Assembly (NCBI GenBank): GCA_032622095.1
Contig: CP136062.1
Span: 155,800,875 to 155,864,874, forward strand
DNA length: 64,000 nucleotides
From: Siphonodentalium dalli
Lineage: Eukaryota; Mollusca; Scaphopoda; Gadilida; Siphonodentaliidae
Reading direction: 5' to 3'
Shown here: piece after piece, positions 35,455 through 45,547 of the stretch
Layout of the letters: every line of letters starts with the position of its first letter
Numbering within the stretch: position 1 is the first letter of the stretch
Made by a program: the position numbers and the translations under genes
Notes under the pieces: model-generated
Databases searched by the model: none
What the model was told of the DNA's origin: nothing
The model's input: the letters and a program-made list of their open reading frames with translations, nothing else

Positions 35455-36480
35455 ACGGTAACCCTGTAGGTAGGGAATTTTTTTTTTTAATTTTATTTTG
35501 ATATTTTTTATCCAGCTGCAGAAATATTGAACTACCTCGACCGAAGTAACATAAAATGCCAACCCGTGTTGTGGGGAAAGTATTACTTGATCAACACAGT
35601 GGAAATATACATTAAGATTGATAAAAAAAATCAAATTTCATGTTTAGGTATGTTTTTTATTATTCACAATTTCACATACTGCTATTCTCAAAGTAATTGA
35701 CCAGAAAAACGGGGTGATACCCCGGTCATGACCGCGGTGATACCTGTAATAAACGGTAGCGGTATCGAGACGGTCACAGCGGTGGAGTTACGGTATTGGG
35801 CGGTAAGGATACCGCGGTCTGATAGCGGGCACCGCGATAAATGTTTTGAATACCGCGGTGATTTTCATGGAACTCTTTGAAGGGATGCATTTAGTGAACG
35901 TTCAGACGACAACGATTCAATCGTAAGTGGAAAGATTTCCGTCGAGGCCGGAAGTAACCGAGACGAGAAAAAAAATTCCACTCAAGAGATAGTTTTTGAT
36001 GACTCCGACACATAAAGAAATCACTATTGGCAAAAGCATATTATACACATGGACAAATCACTATTGGCAAAAAAACATCATCGTCAATAATAAGTAAATA
36101 AAATAACCACTATAAATGAAGATTTCTTCAGTGTCCTTTGTTTTTTTCCGCGCAAATTGTCCTTTAAAATCATCGCGAACCGTGACCAAATGCATCGTGG
36201 GGTCACCGCGGTATGCGCGGTGTTGAAGCGTTAATAAGCGGCATCAGTACCACGGTATTGGGAATACCGCGGTATCATACTGCGGTATTAACGGGGTGAA
36301 ACCGCGTTATAGATGGTCAATTACTTTAAGTATAGCGGTACATGTACATGACATACATGTAGCACATTTTCATAAATTTGGCTATAAACTTGGTAGGAAA
36401 TTGATGTCACTAACTTTTTATAAGAATTTTACCAATAATACCGCCATTATACCGTACTTGTATTGTGTCGACTACATCCC
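35455..36480. repeat. Diverged relative of the inverted-repeat arm, split by an insertion
   Basis: Bases 35455-35676 resemble 29840-29985 (GTAGGGAATTTTT, TTTTTTATCCAG.TGCAGAAA, TATTGAAC, ACAGTGGAAATA, TTATTCAAATTTTCA-type words). Bases 36341-36470 continue with 29985-30095 (GAAATTGATGTCACT.AC, GAATTTTACC.A.AATACC, TACTTGTATTGTG). The break between the two halves is filled exactly by the CCGCGGT element. Confidence 0.75.
35677..36340. mobile_element. CCGCGGT-rich TIR element, 664 bp, TA-flanked
   Basis: Left end TACTGCTATTCTCAAAGTAA and right end TTACTTTAAGTATAGCGGTA are imperfect inverted repeats. Just inside are inverted GGTCAATTAC-type and CGGGGTGATACC / CGGGGTGAAACC words and many ACCGCGGT palindromes. 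The terminal TA at both edges fits a TA target-site duplication as used by Tc1/mariner-type transposons. No transposase is present, so it is probably a non-autonomous element. Confidence 0.78.
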
Positions 36481-38159
36481 ATTGTCTGGGGGTAGCCAGT
36501 ACGACCACCGAGCATGCCTGGTTTTTGGAGACAGTAGCTACATTTTATACCCCTGACATATGTGGTGATAACCTCTATACATGTATATATATAGATACAC
36601 ACCACCATGTCTGTTGATAGTGTTCCATAAGTCCCAAACAAGACATAAAGCAGGCAGGAGATACATGTAGTCCCAGATACACTCAGGAAATTAAAATTGC
36701 AAAATATATGCCCATCAATCCACAACCCATCACACACCTGGGGCCTTTGAGACAGCTGTCAATTCATGGTAACTTTTCACAGGGATATGTTAGAAACCAT
36801 GTGTTTTGCACACTAAAGGTCATCAATATTTATGAGCATTAGTGGTAAATTTTAGAAAATTTTGACTTTTTCTCAAAATATCAATAAAAAGTTTAGGGTC
36901 GGCGGGTTATTTTTAGGGTCGGTCGATGTACGGAAACATAGTTTCTTTTTACTTTGGCCTTATTACTGTATACAACCGTTAGTAAGCCCATCCTCGAGGA
37001 TAAACCCAGTCTCCTCATACCGGTAGATAAGCCCAGTTTAGCCCACCCCCATTGTTGAGCATTTGGAAGGTGAATACAATCATGTCTTTCTATCCTGTAG
37101 AATACAGGTACCCTGTAGGAGAAGATACATGTACTCAAGCACATCTGTGCTTTTTTTTTATCCCAAATGTATAGAAGCTGAACTGTATTGTCACTGTTTC
37201 TGGCCATTATCATGTGATTTTATCTTGTTTAATATTGATATAAATAAAACACATTATTATCTTTTTCAGCACCAAAATATGGTAATGATATAAAACATGA
37301 TGGTATGTCAGAACCTGAAGGCTAACTCAATGTTTGCAAAGGGGAGGGGGCCTTGTGAGTAAGCCCAGTACCTACTTTATGAGTAAATACATGTACATGC
37401 ACAAGCTCCCCCCCCCCAGGCTTACTGATTGGTGTACATGTATACAGTATGTATAGTACATGTATACAGTATGTATAGTTGTACATGTACCCGTACCAAG
37501 GATTAGGGGTATATATAGTGATACATGTACATGTACCTCAGTCTGTCTTTCCTTTCGGTGTGTCATTCTGTCTATCCATAACTAACATTTCACAACACAG
37601 CTCAAAACTGGGAATTCCAATTTCGGTTTTATTCACACTTTTTCCCAAAGTTATGGCCCTTTACTGGACTTTGTGTAGCGTCCATAACAAACATGCTCTA
37701 TATCCATGTAACTGGATTCGCATCGCAATTTGTGATGCGTTTTCCAATTTCTGCAAAGCAATTTACAATGAAAAAAGATGTATTGGTAGGGAATGCTATA
37801 CAAAATCTACTCTGACCTCTGGCTGTGGATGTCTTTATTATTGGATTTTGTTGTCTTATGTCGCAGTGATATCACAGGTTGGGGGGAAATGTTTTGTCCA
37901 TTAATTATACCCCCTGTAACGCGGTTGTGGAGAAGGGGGTTTATACTCCAATCAGCTGGTCTGTGGACATAAATTTGTCTGGAGTTTTTCTCAGCTGTTT
38001 TCTGATCATTTTCCGTGGAAGTTGGCACAGACATCAACAACATGGGGACGTGCGATTATGACATCTGTCAGACTTTTTATGGTGGCGTTACATCCCCATT
38101 TTTCGACTTAGAAAATCTTTGCAAAATGTATAATTTTGTCCGAGCTTTTATTCCTACAT

Positions 38160-39860
38160 TTTTAGCTCAACTTTACTTTGTAAAGTTTGAGCTATTTGCC
38201 ATGGCTTGGTATCCGTCATCCGTGTGTGTGTGCGTGACTCGTCAACAATTTCCTTTAGCACTGGCTACAGGTCGTACCTTTGGTCGGATCATTATGAAAT
38301 TTGTCATGCCTGTTGACATGTAGATGGGAACGAGTCATTTTGGGGTCATTTGGAAAAAAAAACATGGCCGCAAGCGGCCATCTTGAATTTAAAATTTCAA
38401 TCCATTAGCACAGGCTACAAGTCGTACTGTTCGTCTGATCATCATGAAATTTGTCATCGATGTTGTAACTGGAGATGGGAACGAGTCATTTTGGGGTCGT
38501 TCGGCCAAAACATATGGCCGCCAGCAGCCATCTTGGATTTTACTCTTTGCATGACTAAATCCTTCTGCATGGGCTACAGGTCGTAGCTTTGGTCGGATCT
38601 TCATGAAATTTGTCATCGATGTTAATATTGACATGTAGATGGGAACAAGCCATTTTGGGGTTATTGGGCCAAAAAACATGGCCGCCAGCGGCCATCTTGA
38701 ATTAAAAATTTCAATCCATTAGCACGGGCTACAGGTAGTACTGTTTGTCTGATCATCATGAAAATTATCATTGATGTTAATATTGACATGTAGATGGGAA
38801 CGAGTCATTTTGGGGTTGATTGGCCAAAAAACATGGCCACCAGCAGCCATCTTGGATTTTACTCTGCATGACTAAATCCTTTGGCATGGGCTACAGGTCG
38901 TAGTACCTTTGGTTGGATCATTATGAGATTTGTCATGGCTGTTGACATTGACATCTAGATGAGAACGAGTAATTTTTGTGTCATTCGGCAAAAAAACATG
39001 GCCGCCAGCGGCCATCTTGAATTTCAAATTTCAATCCATTAGCACGGACTACAGGTCGTACTGTTCGTCTGATCATCCTGAAATTTGTCATCGATGTTAA
39101 CAATGACTTGTAGATGGGAACGAGTCATTTTGGGGTCATTGGGCCAAAAAACATGGCCGGCAGCAGCCATCTTGGATTTTACTCTTTGCATGAATAAATC
39201 CTTGGGCACGGGCTACAGGTCCTACCTTTGGTCGGATCATTATGAAATATGTCACAGCTGTTGACATTAATAAGTAGATGGGAACGAGTCATTTTGGGGC
39301 CATTCGGCAAAAAAACATGGCCGCCAGTGGCCATCTTGGATTTAAAAATTTAATCCATTGGCACGGGCTACAGGTCATACTGTTCTTCTGATCATCATGA
39401 AATTTGTCGTGGGTGTTAATATTGACATGTAGATGGGAACGAGTCATTTTGGGGTCTTTCGGCCAAAAAACATGTCCGCCAGTAGCCAACTTGGATTTTA
39501 CTCTTTGCATGACTAAATACTTTGGCACGGGCTACAGGTCGTAGCTTTGGTCGGATCATCATGAAATTAGTCATGGATGTTAACAATGACATGTAGATGG
39601 GAACGAGTCATTTTGGGGTCATTCAGCCAAAAAACATGGCCGCCAGCAGCCATCTTGGAATTTACTCTTTACATGACTAAATTATTTGACACAGGCTACA
39701 GGTCATATGATCTTTTGTCGGATCATCATGAAATTTGTGATGGTTGTTAATGACATGTAGATGGGAATTTAAGTCATTTTGTGGTCATTCGGTAAAAAAA
39801 ACATGGCTGCCAGCGGCCATCTTGGATTTCACTCTTTGCATAACTAGGCCTTTCAACTTT
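38160..39860. repeat. Dimeric tandem array, ten monomers of ~155-165 bp
   Basis: The word AGATGGGAACGAGTCATTTTG (or a variant) occurs at about 38320, 38473, 38638, 38793, 38957, 39114, 39278, 39433, 39595 and 39756. Spacings alternate near 155 and 164. Two monomer types alternate, one continuing into AAAATTTCAATCCATTAGCAC and the other into TACTCTTTGCATGACTAAAT, giving a dimer of about 319 bases; the last two monomers are both of the second type. The array is preceded by a palindrome, AGCTCAACTTTAC / GTAAAGTTTGAGCT, at 38165-38194. No protein is encoded. Confidence 0.9.
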
Positions 39861-41969
39861 CCACATTCCTAATCACTCCATTGACATTATGACATAACAC
39901 ATGAAATTATTCCCTTTCCAAGTTGAGCTTCAGTGTCATTGTCACTTTTATTATATTTAGCCATAGCATAGTATGATAAAGATAGTGACCACTCGTCGTC
40001 TGTCTGTGTGTCCATGGACATTTATGCATGGTGCGATAACTCAAACATTTTCTATCTGATCGGAATTTTACATATGAATGTCTGAGCCCAAAAGACAGAT
40101 CAAGTTCGAATATGGGTTTGATGCGACTATTTTTAACTGAGTTATGGCCCTTTTTCTAAAAAATATTCACTCTATATTAAAAAACAAAACAAAATTTCTT
40201 AGATTGAATTCCTTGCTCAATTTATCCACAAAAAAACCCACAAAAATAATCAATAAATAAATAGATAAAAAAAATCAATATTTTGTTTAAATATTAAATT
40301 AAACAAATTTTTTTTTCTCCAAAGTTACCAAAATTAACTAACACCATTATAACTCTGCCAAGGGTACCCGAGTCTGATGTTATTATACAAAAAATGTAAA
40401 TGTTATTTGTTTAATAGTGATACCAGTCTTCAGCATAAACTATGCCTGTGATTTGTTGACCGCTTTGGTGTATAAATAATTCATACCATATTACCAATGG
40501 GTCAGCAGTGAGGTATCTTATCTTGATGGCGGTTGTTGGTAGAATATGATACATTGTAAACTTAAATTGGAATCTCTTGACCAAGTATTCCATGGTCACC
40601 TTTTCACATTTAACCCAAGGCTGGGGTGGTGCAGCGCATTACAGATCCTGTTCCAGTGCATTCTCTTACATAAGGTACATGTAAATGTGAGTGACCCATA
40701 AATTCCTATAAGTTGTGTTATGTACATGTATGGTCTATAATACCGGTAGTACATAACAGTATACTCTATAAATCAACATCAACACTCTCATTTATGTTTC
40801 CGATCATAGTAATTTACTATCGCCAAGGAATAGGTTAACATCTGCCGATCATGATCGGCCTCTCATTTGCTCAATAGGTTTTATGATTAGGGTTAGGGTT
40901 TTGTACCTGCAATGGGAATCTGTTATTTTATTATTTTAACTAAATGTTTACTGATATGTGAACCATCTTATTGTTTTAAAAAGGGGGGTATCCTTAGTCC
41001 CATTGGGAGAGTCACACCTCTAATGTTTACAAGAGTTACGGCCCTTGTTTGAGTTAGAAATTTGTGAAATTTGTGTCCGAAAGAATATTTAAGCTTGTAA
41101 CTCGGGGTGTTAATTATAGGGTGTTCTTGTATGTTGAGCATAGTTTGGTGGTGGAAAGGATCCCCACATACCAGTTTCATATTTGCCAGTTACAACCATT
41201 CTTTGACTTGGAAATTTGTGATTGAGGATTCGGAGGGTTCGGAGTTATATAGTGGAGACCTTCGTTTGACCCCGTCCTTCACAGTGCAAGTTTTGTCTGC
41301 ACTCTTTTCGGAGTTATGGCCCTTTGCCAGAGTTATGACCTTGTGTTAGACTGAGAGAAGTGCCCCATTATTACTTTATTTTCGCTCTAAATATAGGCAA
41401 CATTGAGCGTTCCCTGTCTTATATTCCACTATAGTACAAGAAATATCAATCATGCCGCCATTATACTGAACAAATGACAGAAATATTTTGATACATGTGT
41501 AGCATGCCTTTAAATCCGACAAGAGTACATGTACATGTAAATCATTATTCATGATTTTCATTAACTCATTTTCAACACTTCTGACTTGCTGTAGAAATTC
41601 TAAAGCATTTGCCTAAAGTGATATCTTATCAGTTGTATGTATTTCAATTACTGCTACTGCAAATGAGAATTATGAATATTGAATTGCAATTTGATTTCAT
41701 TCCTGGCGGTAGTTTACCTTTTATTGTGAAAATATGACAGAATATATAACAACACTAGTCACTATAGTCTACACACTGCAAGGTGAGTGAAATTATGAAT
41801 TATTGACAAATTTGAAAATCATGTATTTCTATCAACTGGCGACTGAAATACCGGTATGAGTTTGTGCTATAAATTAGTACACAAGCACTTGAACATGAAA
41901 TCGTGTGGGACTGGTTGAATTGACCTGCGATATGATGGATCACATCCATCCTCAAGCTACTTTTGCCAT

Positions 41970-42238
41970 TTAACCCTTTCATACTGGTGCAGCATTAAAG
42001 ATAATGTGCCTGTGCACACTCGTATACATGTATAAATATATGCATGTCTCTCATGGTGAGCCTCGCATATAAAAGTTCACTGGTTTACAATGTTAAGGCA
42101 AATGTTGTTAGGCCAATGTCTTTTCTTATATACGCGAGGCTCCCAATGGGAGACTCCCATATATATAAGTGTGCATTGGACCAAGTTTTTCGCAAAATTT
42201 CATTGAGCTCTAGTCATGATAAGGTTAATGGCATTTTT
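41970..42238. mobile_element. TTAACCC-ended MITE, copy 1
   Basis: Starts TTAACCCTTTCAT and ends CATGATAAGGTTAA. Inside are TTTCGCAAAATTTCATTGAG and an ATATATAAGTGTGCATTGGA block like those of the element at 60422-60863. Non-coding, inverted-repeat ended. A partial relative may lie at 40610-40680. Confidence 0.65.
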
Positions 42239-42950
42239 CTGATGTGCAGGGGTAGACATGCTTGAGACCCCGTCACAGTTTAATTCACACCAGTTTCTCA
42301 GGTTCTGTTATTTTACGGAGTTCGAACTCATAGTCCTGATAGATGTACATGTTCTTGTAGATGGTGATTTATGAGCTGAGTTTAGAACCACATAATTGGT
42401 GGGAGGGGTTCTGGTTCTGACCCCCCCCCCCCCTAACTTTGGTATTCAGTGGAAAATCTGTTGTAAGTAGACCAACAAATGGCCACATTTAGAATATTTC
42501 TAACTTTATGAACTTGATGTACCAGTTAGAAAATGATTCAATCATGTGAGATTGAAGCCACAGGAACATCCATGTTGGTCGGTTGATAAAGGTTTATCGT
42601 CATTTCAGCCGCTATGCCATGTCACAACATCAGTTTTACTGGTTGAATGACCACATGAATAGTTAATCGCCCCACCCCACCAAACGGGCACCCATGTTGT
42701 TCAGCTTTGGTTCGTTAATTAAGCTAGCTTATGTTCATATTACAGATACATACCATTGTTGGAAGGTTATACTATACAGTTCTAGTTTGATGTAAGCAGA
42801 TCACTCAACAAAAATATTTCCATGATGTTGAGTTGTTAACTTATTACACACTATAACAATAATTAAAGTTCGCTGGAAAATCAGGTTACTCAATGAGGAA
42901 GCCTACAACTGTAAGAGTTTACGCTTACCTGGTTGTTCTCCCTTTTACAG

Positions 42951-43134
42951 AATATGGTTCCAACTCATGACTGCGAAATCTACGTAGTTGTCTACTCGCG
43001 AGGAGACCGGAAGTCCTTTCGCCACGCAATTGACATCCTGTTCCATTTGCGCCGAGTGAGCAAAGTCACCAAGCCCATCATTTTGGTGGAGAACAAGTGC
43101 GATCTTGTCCGAACAAAGGTCATCGCCGCCGGAG
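42951..43134 (+). CDS. RGK-family small GTPase, internal exon (G4 motif)
   Basis: Bounded by the acceptor TTCTCCCTTTTACAG and the donor GGAG|GTGAGT, both strong; 184 bases, entering in phase 0 and leaving in phase 1. It encodes 61 residues: NMVPTHDCEIYVVVYSRGD, then RKSFRHAIDILFHLRRVSKV, then TKPIILVENKCDLVRTKVIAAG. VYSxxDRxSF and the guanine-specificity motif NKCD in ENKCDLVR are RGK hallmarks, and the LRR segment corresponds to the alpha-3 helix. It joins directly to the next exon, keeping frame. The preceding exon, which should supply the divergent G3 region, was not located. Confidence 0.9.
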
Positions 43135-44550
43135 GTGAGTACCGTGTCTTTGCCAAACACTGAATTACTAGTAGTTTCCGAATGAAATGTTCAGATAAGT
43201 TCTACAACCGGCCAGTGTAGAACCTATTTTCTGAACATTATATATAGGTATGATTCATCTGCACTTGTATTATATGTTCGTCTGTCGTCTGCTAATAATA
43301 TGTCATTCCAATATATACTGTTATACCTGATGGGAGAAACTATTTTGTGATGACATGGTTAACATCTCCATGGACAGTTTATTACATATATTATTTCAGA
43401 TGTTCTAGCAATGGGTCAATATCTTCAAAAGTTTAAATATGTTCACTAGACGCACACAACACTTAAATATACTTTACCTCGATCCAGCTATGTATGGGGC
43501 CATCTCCAACTCTCTTCAATAGAATATATGCAATAAATTAATGAATTTGAGTCGTCGTGCATGAGTGAAAAAAACAGTAATTTAGTCTATTACATCGCCC
43601 ATGAAGAGTATGTACTGTCGCAAAGGGAGATAAATCATGAGTCAGAAATAAGCTAAATGTTTTTGAGCAGAAATAACAATTCTAAATTAAATTGAACGTG
43701 AGTTGAATCCTTGTGAACATCTGCAGTACACCGGTTTATCACATAATTAACCGTTAACCCCGTCCCAATGTTTTAGTAAGACACACGTGTATTATCGCTG
43801 CGCGCAGTGACGTAAGGGCTTATATCAATGGTGTCGAAGCCAATTCGGGGACTTTATTATTATGTTAAACATAATGTAATTATGATATTCGATTTGTGTT
43901 GCGTTATTTAGTGTTGGGTGTGAGATAACATGGTTGATACGGGTTGTTGACAAAATTGTTCAACATGAAAAGACACATTTGAAATTAAATATATTCGCTC
44001 TTGAATGTGCCTTTACATCATATTTGGTTGTGATAAGGAACCCAATATTAATTTTGTTTAATCCCAGCCTTTTCGATGTCGTTTTTCCTCGCTTATGTGT
44101 GACTGTGATAAAATGGATCTTAAATTCGTCGCATTTCTATGCGAATTGTATTATTCCAATAAATTCGATTCTAGCCTCACAAAAGCTCGGCTCGAATATA
44201 ATTTAGTGCACTCGGTTGATTACTTTCGTATACATGTGCGACTCATTAGATATCCTCTATGTTTCAAGTTGTTCTTTTGTAGGAAAATTGTTTTGACTTG
44301 AAAATCAGGAAGTGGTGTTTTGGAAGAAAGAGTGCCAAATTGCAAAATGGTATCCTCTCTGACAAATGCACAATTGTTTGCGCTCTATAATTACACTAGA
44401 GTTGCAGTGAATCCACAATTGTTATGATGCTGCTTTCTTTATGAAATATTTACTTTGTGAATTTGTTTCCATGGCCTCCGATGTTGAAACAAGCTACCTC
44501 TGCCCCTCCTTGACATTCATTTTAACTTTCGAATGTCTCTTTTTTTACAG
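43135..44550 (+). other. RGK intron
   Basis: From donor GTGAGT to acceptor CTCTTTTTTTACAG. It contains a hairpin at 43178-43240 beginning AATGAAATGTTCAGA and otherwise AT-rich sequence. Open frames at 43934-44206 and 44095-44301 show no domain. Confidence 0.8.
43178..43240. repeat. Short inverted-repeat element (hairpin)
   Basis: ATGTTCAGATAAGTTCTACA faces TGTAGAACCTATTTTCTGAACAT as an imperfect reverse complement. It shares the AATGAAATGTTCAGA start with the element at 28996. Confidence 0.65.
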
Positions 44551-44759
44551 AAGGGAAAAAAGTCGCCCTGTCATACAACTGCAAATTTGTGGAGACATCG
44601 ACACTCTTCCATCACAACGTGGATGAGTTGTTGGTCGGTATTCATAAACAAAACTCTTTGCACAACAACGCGCGAACAGGCTCAGGGAGGAAGATGAAGG
44701 CACTTTTACCACGCATTTTCAAGAGTAAAGCATCCTGTGAAAATTTGATGAAATTATAA
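44551..44759 (+). CDS. RGK-family small GTPase, terminal exon (G5 and C-terminal tail)
   Basis: The acceptor is a clean polypyrimidine tract ending in TTTTTTTACAG. With one base from the previous exon the reading starts EGKKVALSYNCKFVETS (ETS is the G5-type motif), then TLFHHNVDELLVGIHKQ, close to insect and vertebrate RGK sequence. A basic stretch (GRKMKALLPRIFKSK) leads to the end SKASCENLMKL and TAA at 44757-44759. RGK proteins end in a similar conserved tail (SKSCHxLxxL type) instead of a CaaX prenylation box, and the basic stretch is where relatives bind phosphoinositides and calmodulin. The complete protein is expected to be about 270 residues. Confidence 0.9.
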
Positions 44760-45118
44760 TTTATCAGTCACCTGTTCAGCAACATTCAGAGTATGAAATG
44801 ATGTTATTATAACAATTGTTATATATTTATCATCGGTTATGTGAGATCGTGTAGCACGAGTGCTGTGTGGTAATGTGTTATCTTTGTCAGTGCTGAGAAG
44901 GAAACATGTATACCATTTTAAACAGAGAATACTTGAAGCTATTAACCATATCCTGTCATCCATTTGTAACTCAGATATATTCAAATCGAAATTATTCAAA
45001 ATCATGGAATCATATGTTGTACACTTAGCTGCATATATATATATATATAACATAAACGTAGCATATAACGTATGATTATTTTGTAAGTTATGGATAATTA
45101 TGTATAGTCTGAAATAAA
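44760..45118 (+). other. RGK 3' UTR
   Basis: AT-rich sequence between the stop codon and the first good polyadenylation signal. It contains an alternating AT run near 45035-45050. Open frames here on either strand lack homology. Confidence 0.6.
45113..45118 (+). terminator. Polyadenylation signal AATAAA of the RGK gene
   Basis: AATAAA lies about 355 bases after the stop codon and is the first canonical signal downstream on the plus strand. It gives a 3' UTR of roughly 370-380 bases. Confidence 0.55.
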
Positions 45119-45547
45119 ACTATATATCCATGTAGAGCATTATCATCATCACCATTATCACCGTTGTCATCATCATGGTCATTATTGTAATCATCATAAC
45201 TGCTATCTGTTATCACAATCAACATCAACATCATCGCCGGCATCATCATATTCATCGCCGTCGTCTTAAGTAATCACCACCAATTGTTTGGATTATATGA
45301 GCATTGACGGTTAACTATTTCGGTCGTAAATATATCTACACGCGCTTCCATTCATCAAACGACGTGAATTCCGTTACTAATTCCTTATTGATCATTCGGC
45401 AAAATCCGAGAACGGTGGGAAATTACCTCTCATTCGTAAGCGGCCAACGGGGCCGAACACAATTAGGATCAGCTTTCAAAAAGTGGCCTGAAAATGAGTT
45501 ACCGCTCTGGTCTGTCAGGAAAATTTCGGGACCGGATGACTCGGAAC
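45119..45547. repeat. Spacer with imperfect (ATC)n microsatellite
   Basis: 45136-45266 is an imperfect ATC/CAT trinucleotide tract with interruptions (CACCATTATCACC, GTCATCATCATGG). The rest, up to the start of the minisatellite, has no recognisable feature. Confidence 0.75.

Larger units (their letters stand above)
27970..42950 (+). other. Large RGK intron interval (contains an unlocated exon)
   Basis: Exon 1 ends in phase 1 and the exon at 42951 starts in phase 0. At least one further exon, of length 3n+2, must therefore lie here; from family alignments it should encode about 30-40 residues (switch I/II equivalents). I scanned for a donor/acceptor-bounded exon encoding a VSVLLDGEES-like word and found none that I trust. 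The interval is dominated by repeats annotated separately. Unique-looking parts with no other feature are 28070-28990, 29070-29635, 36480-38160 and 39860-41965. Confidence 0.6.

Noticed and set aside
35880-35926. Candidate exon before GTAAGTGG
   Set aside because: The donor is good but the 28-base exon would end in the wrong phase, lacks a polypyrimidine tract and lies in a transposon.
38160-39860. CRISPR-like array
   Set aside because: Regular spacing, but both monomer types are repeated over their whole length, so there are no unique spacers, and the setting is eukaryotic.
42281-42395. Candidate missing RGK exon
   Set aside because: VHVLVDGDL is suggestive, but a stop follows at once, the splice sites do not give the required 3n+2 length, and the word overlaps a common ACATGT repeat.
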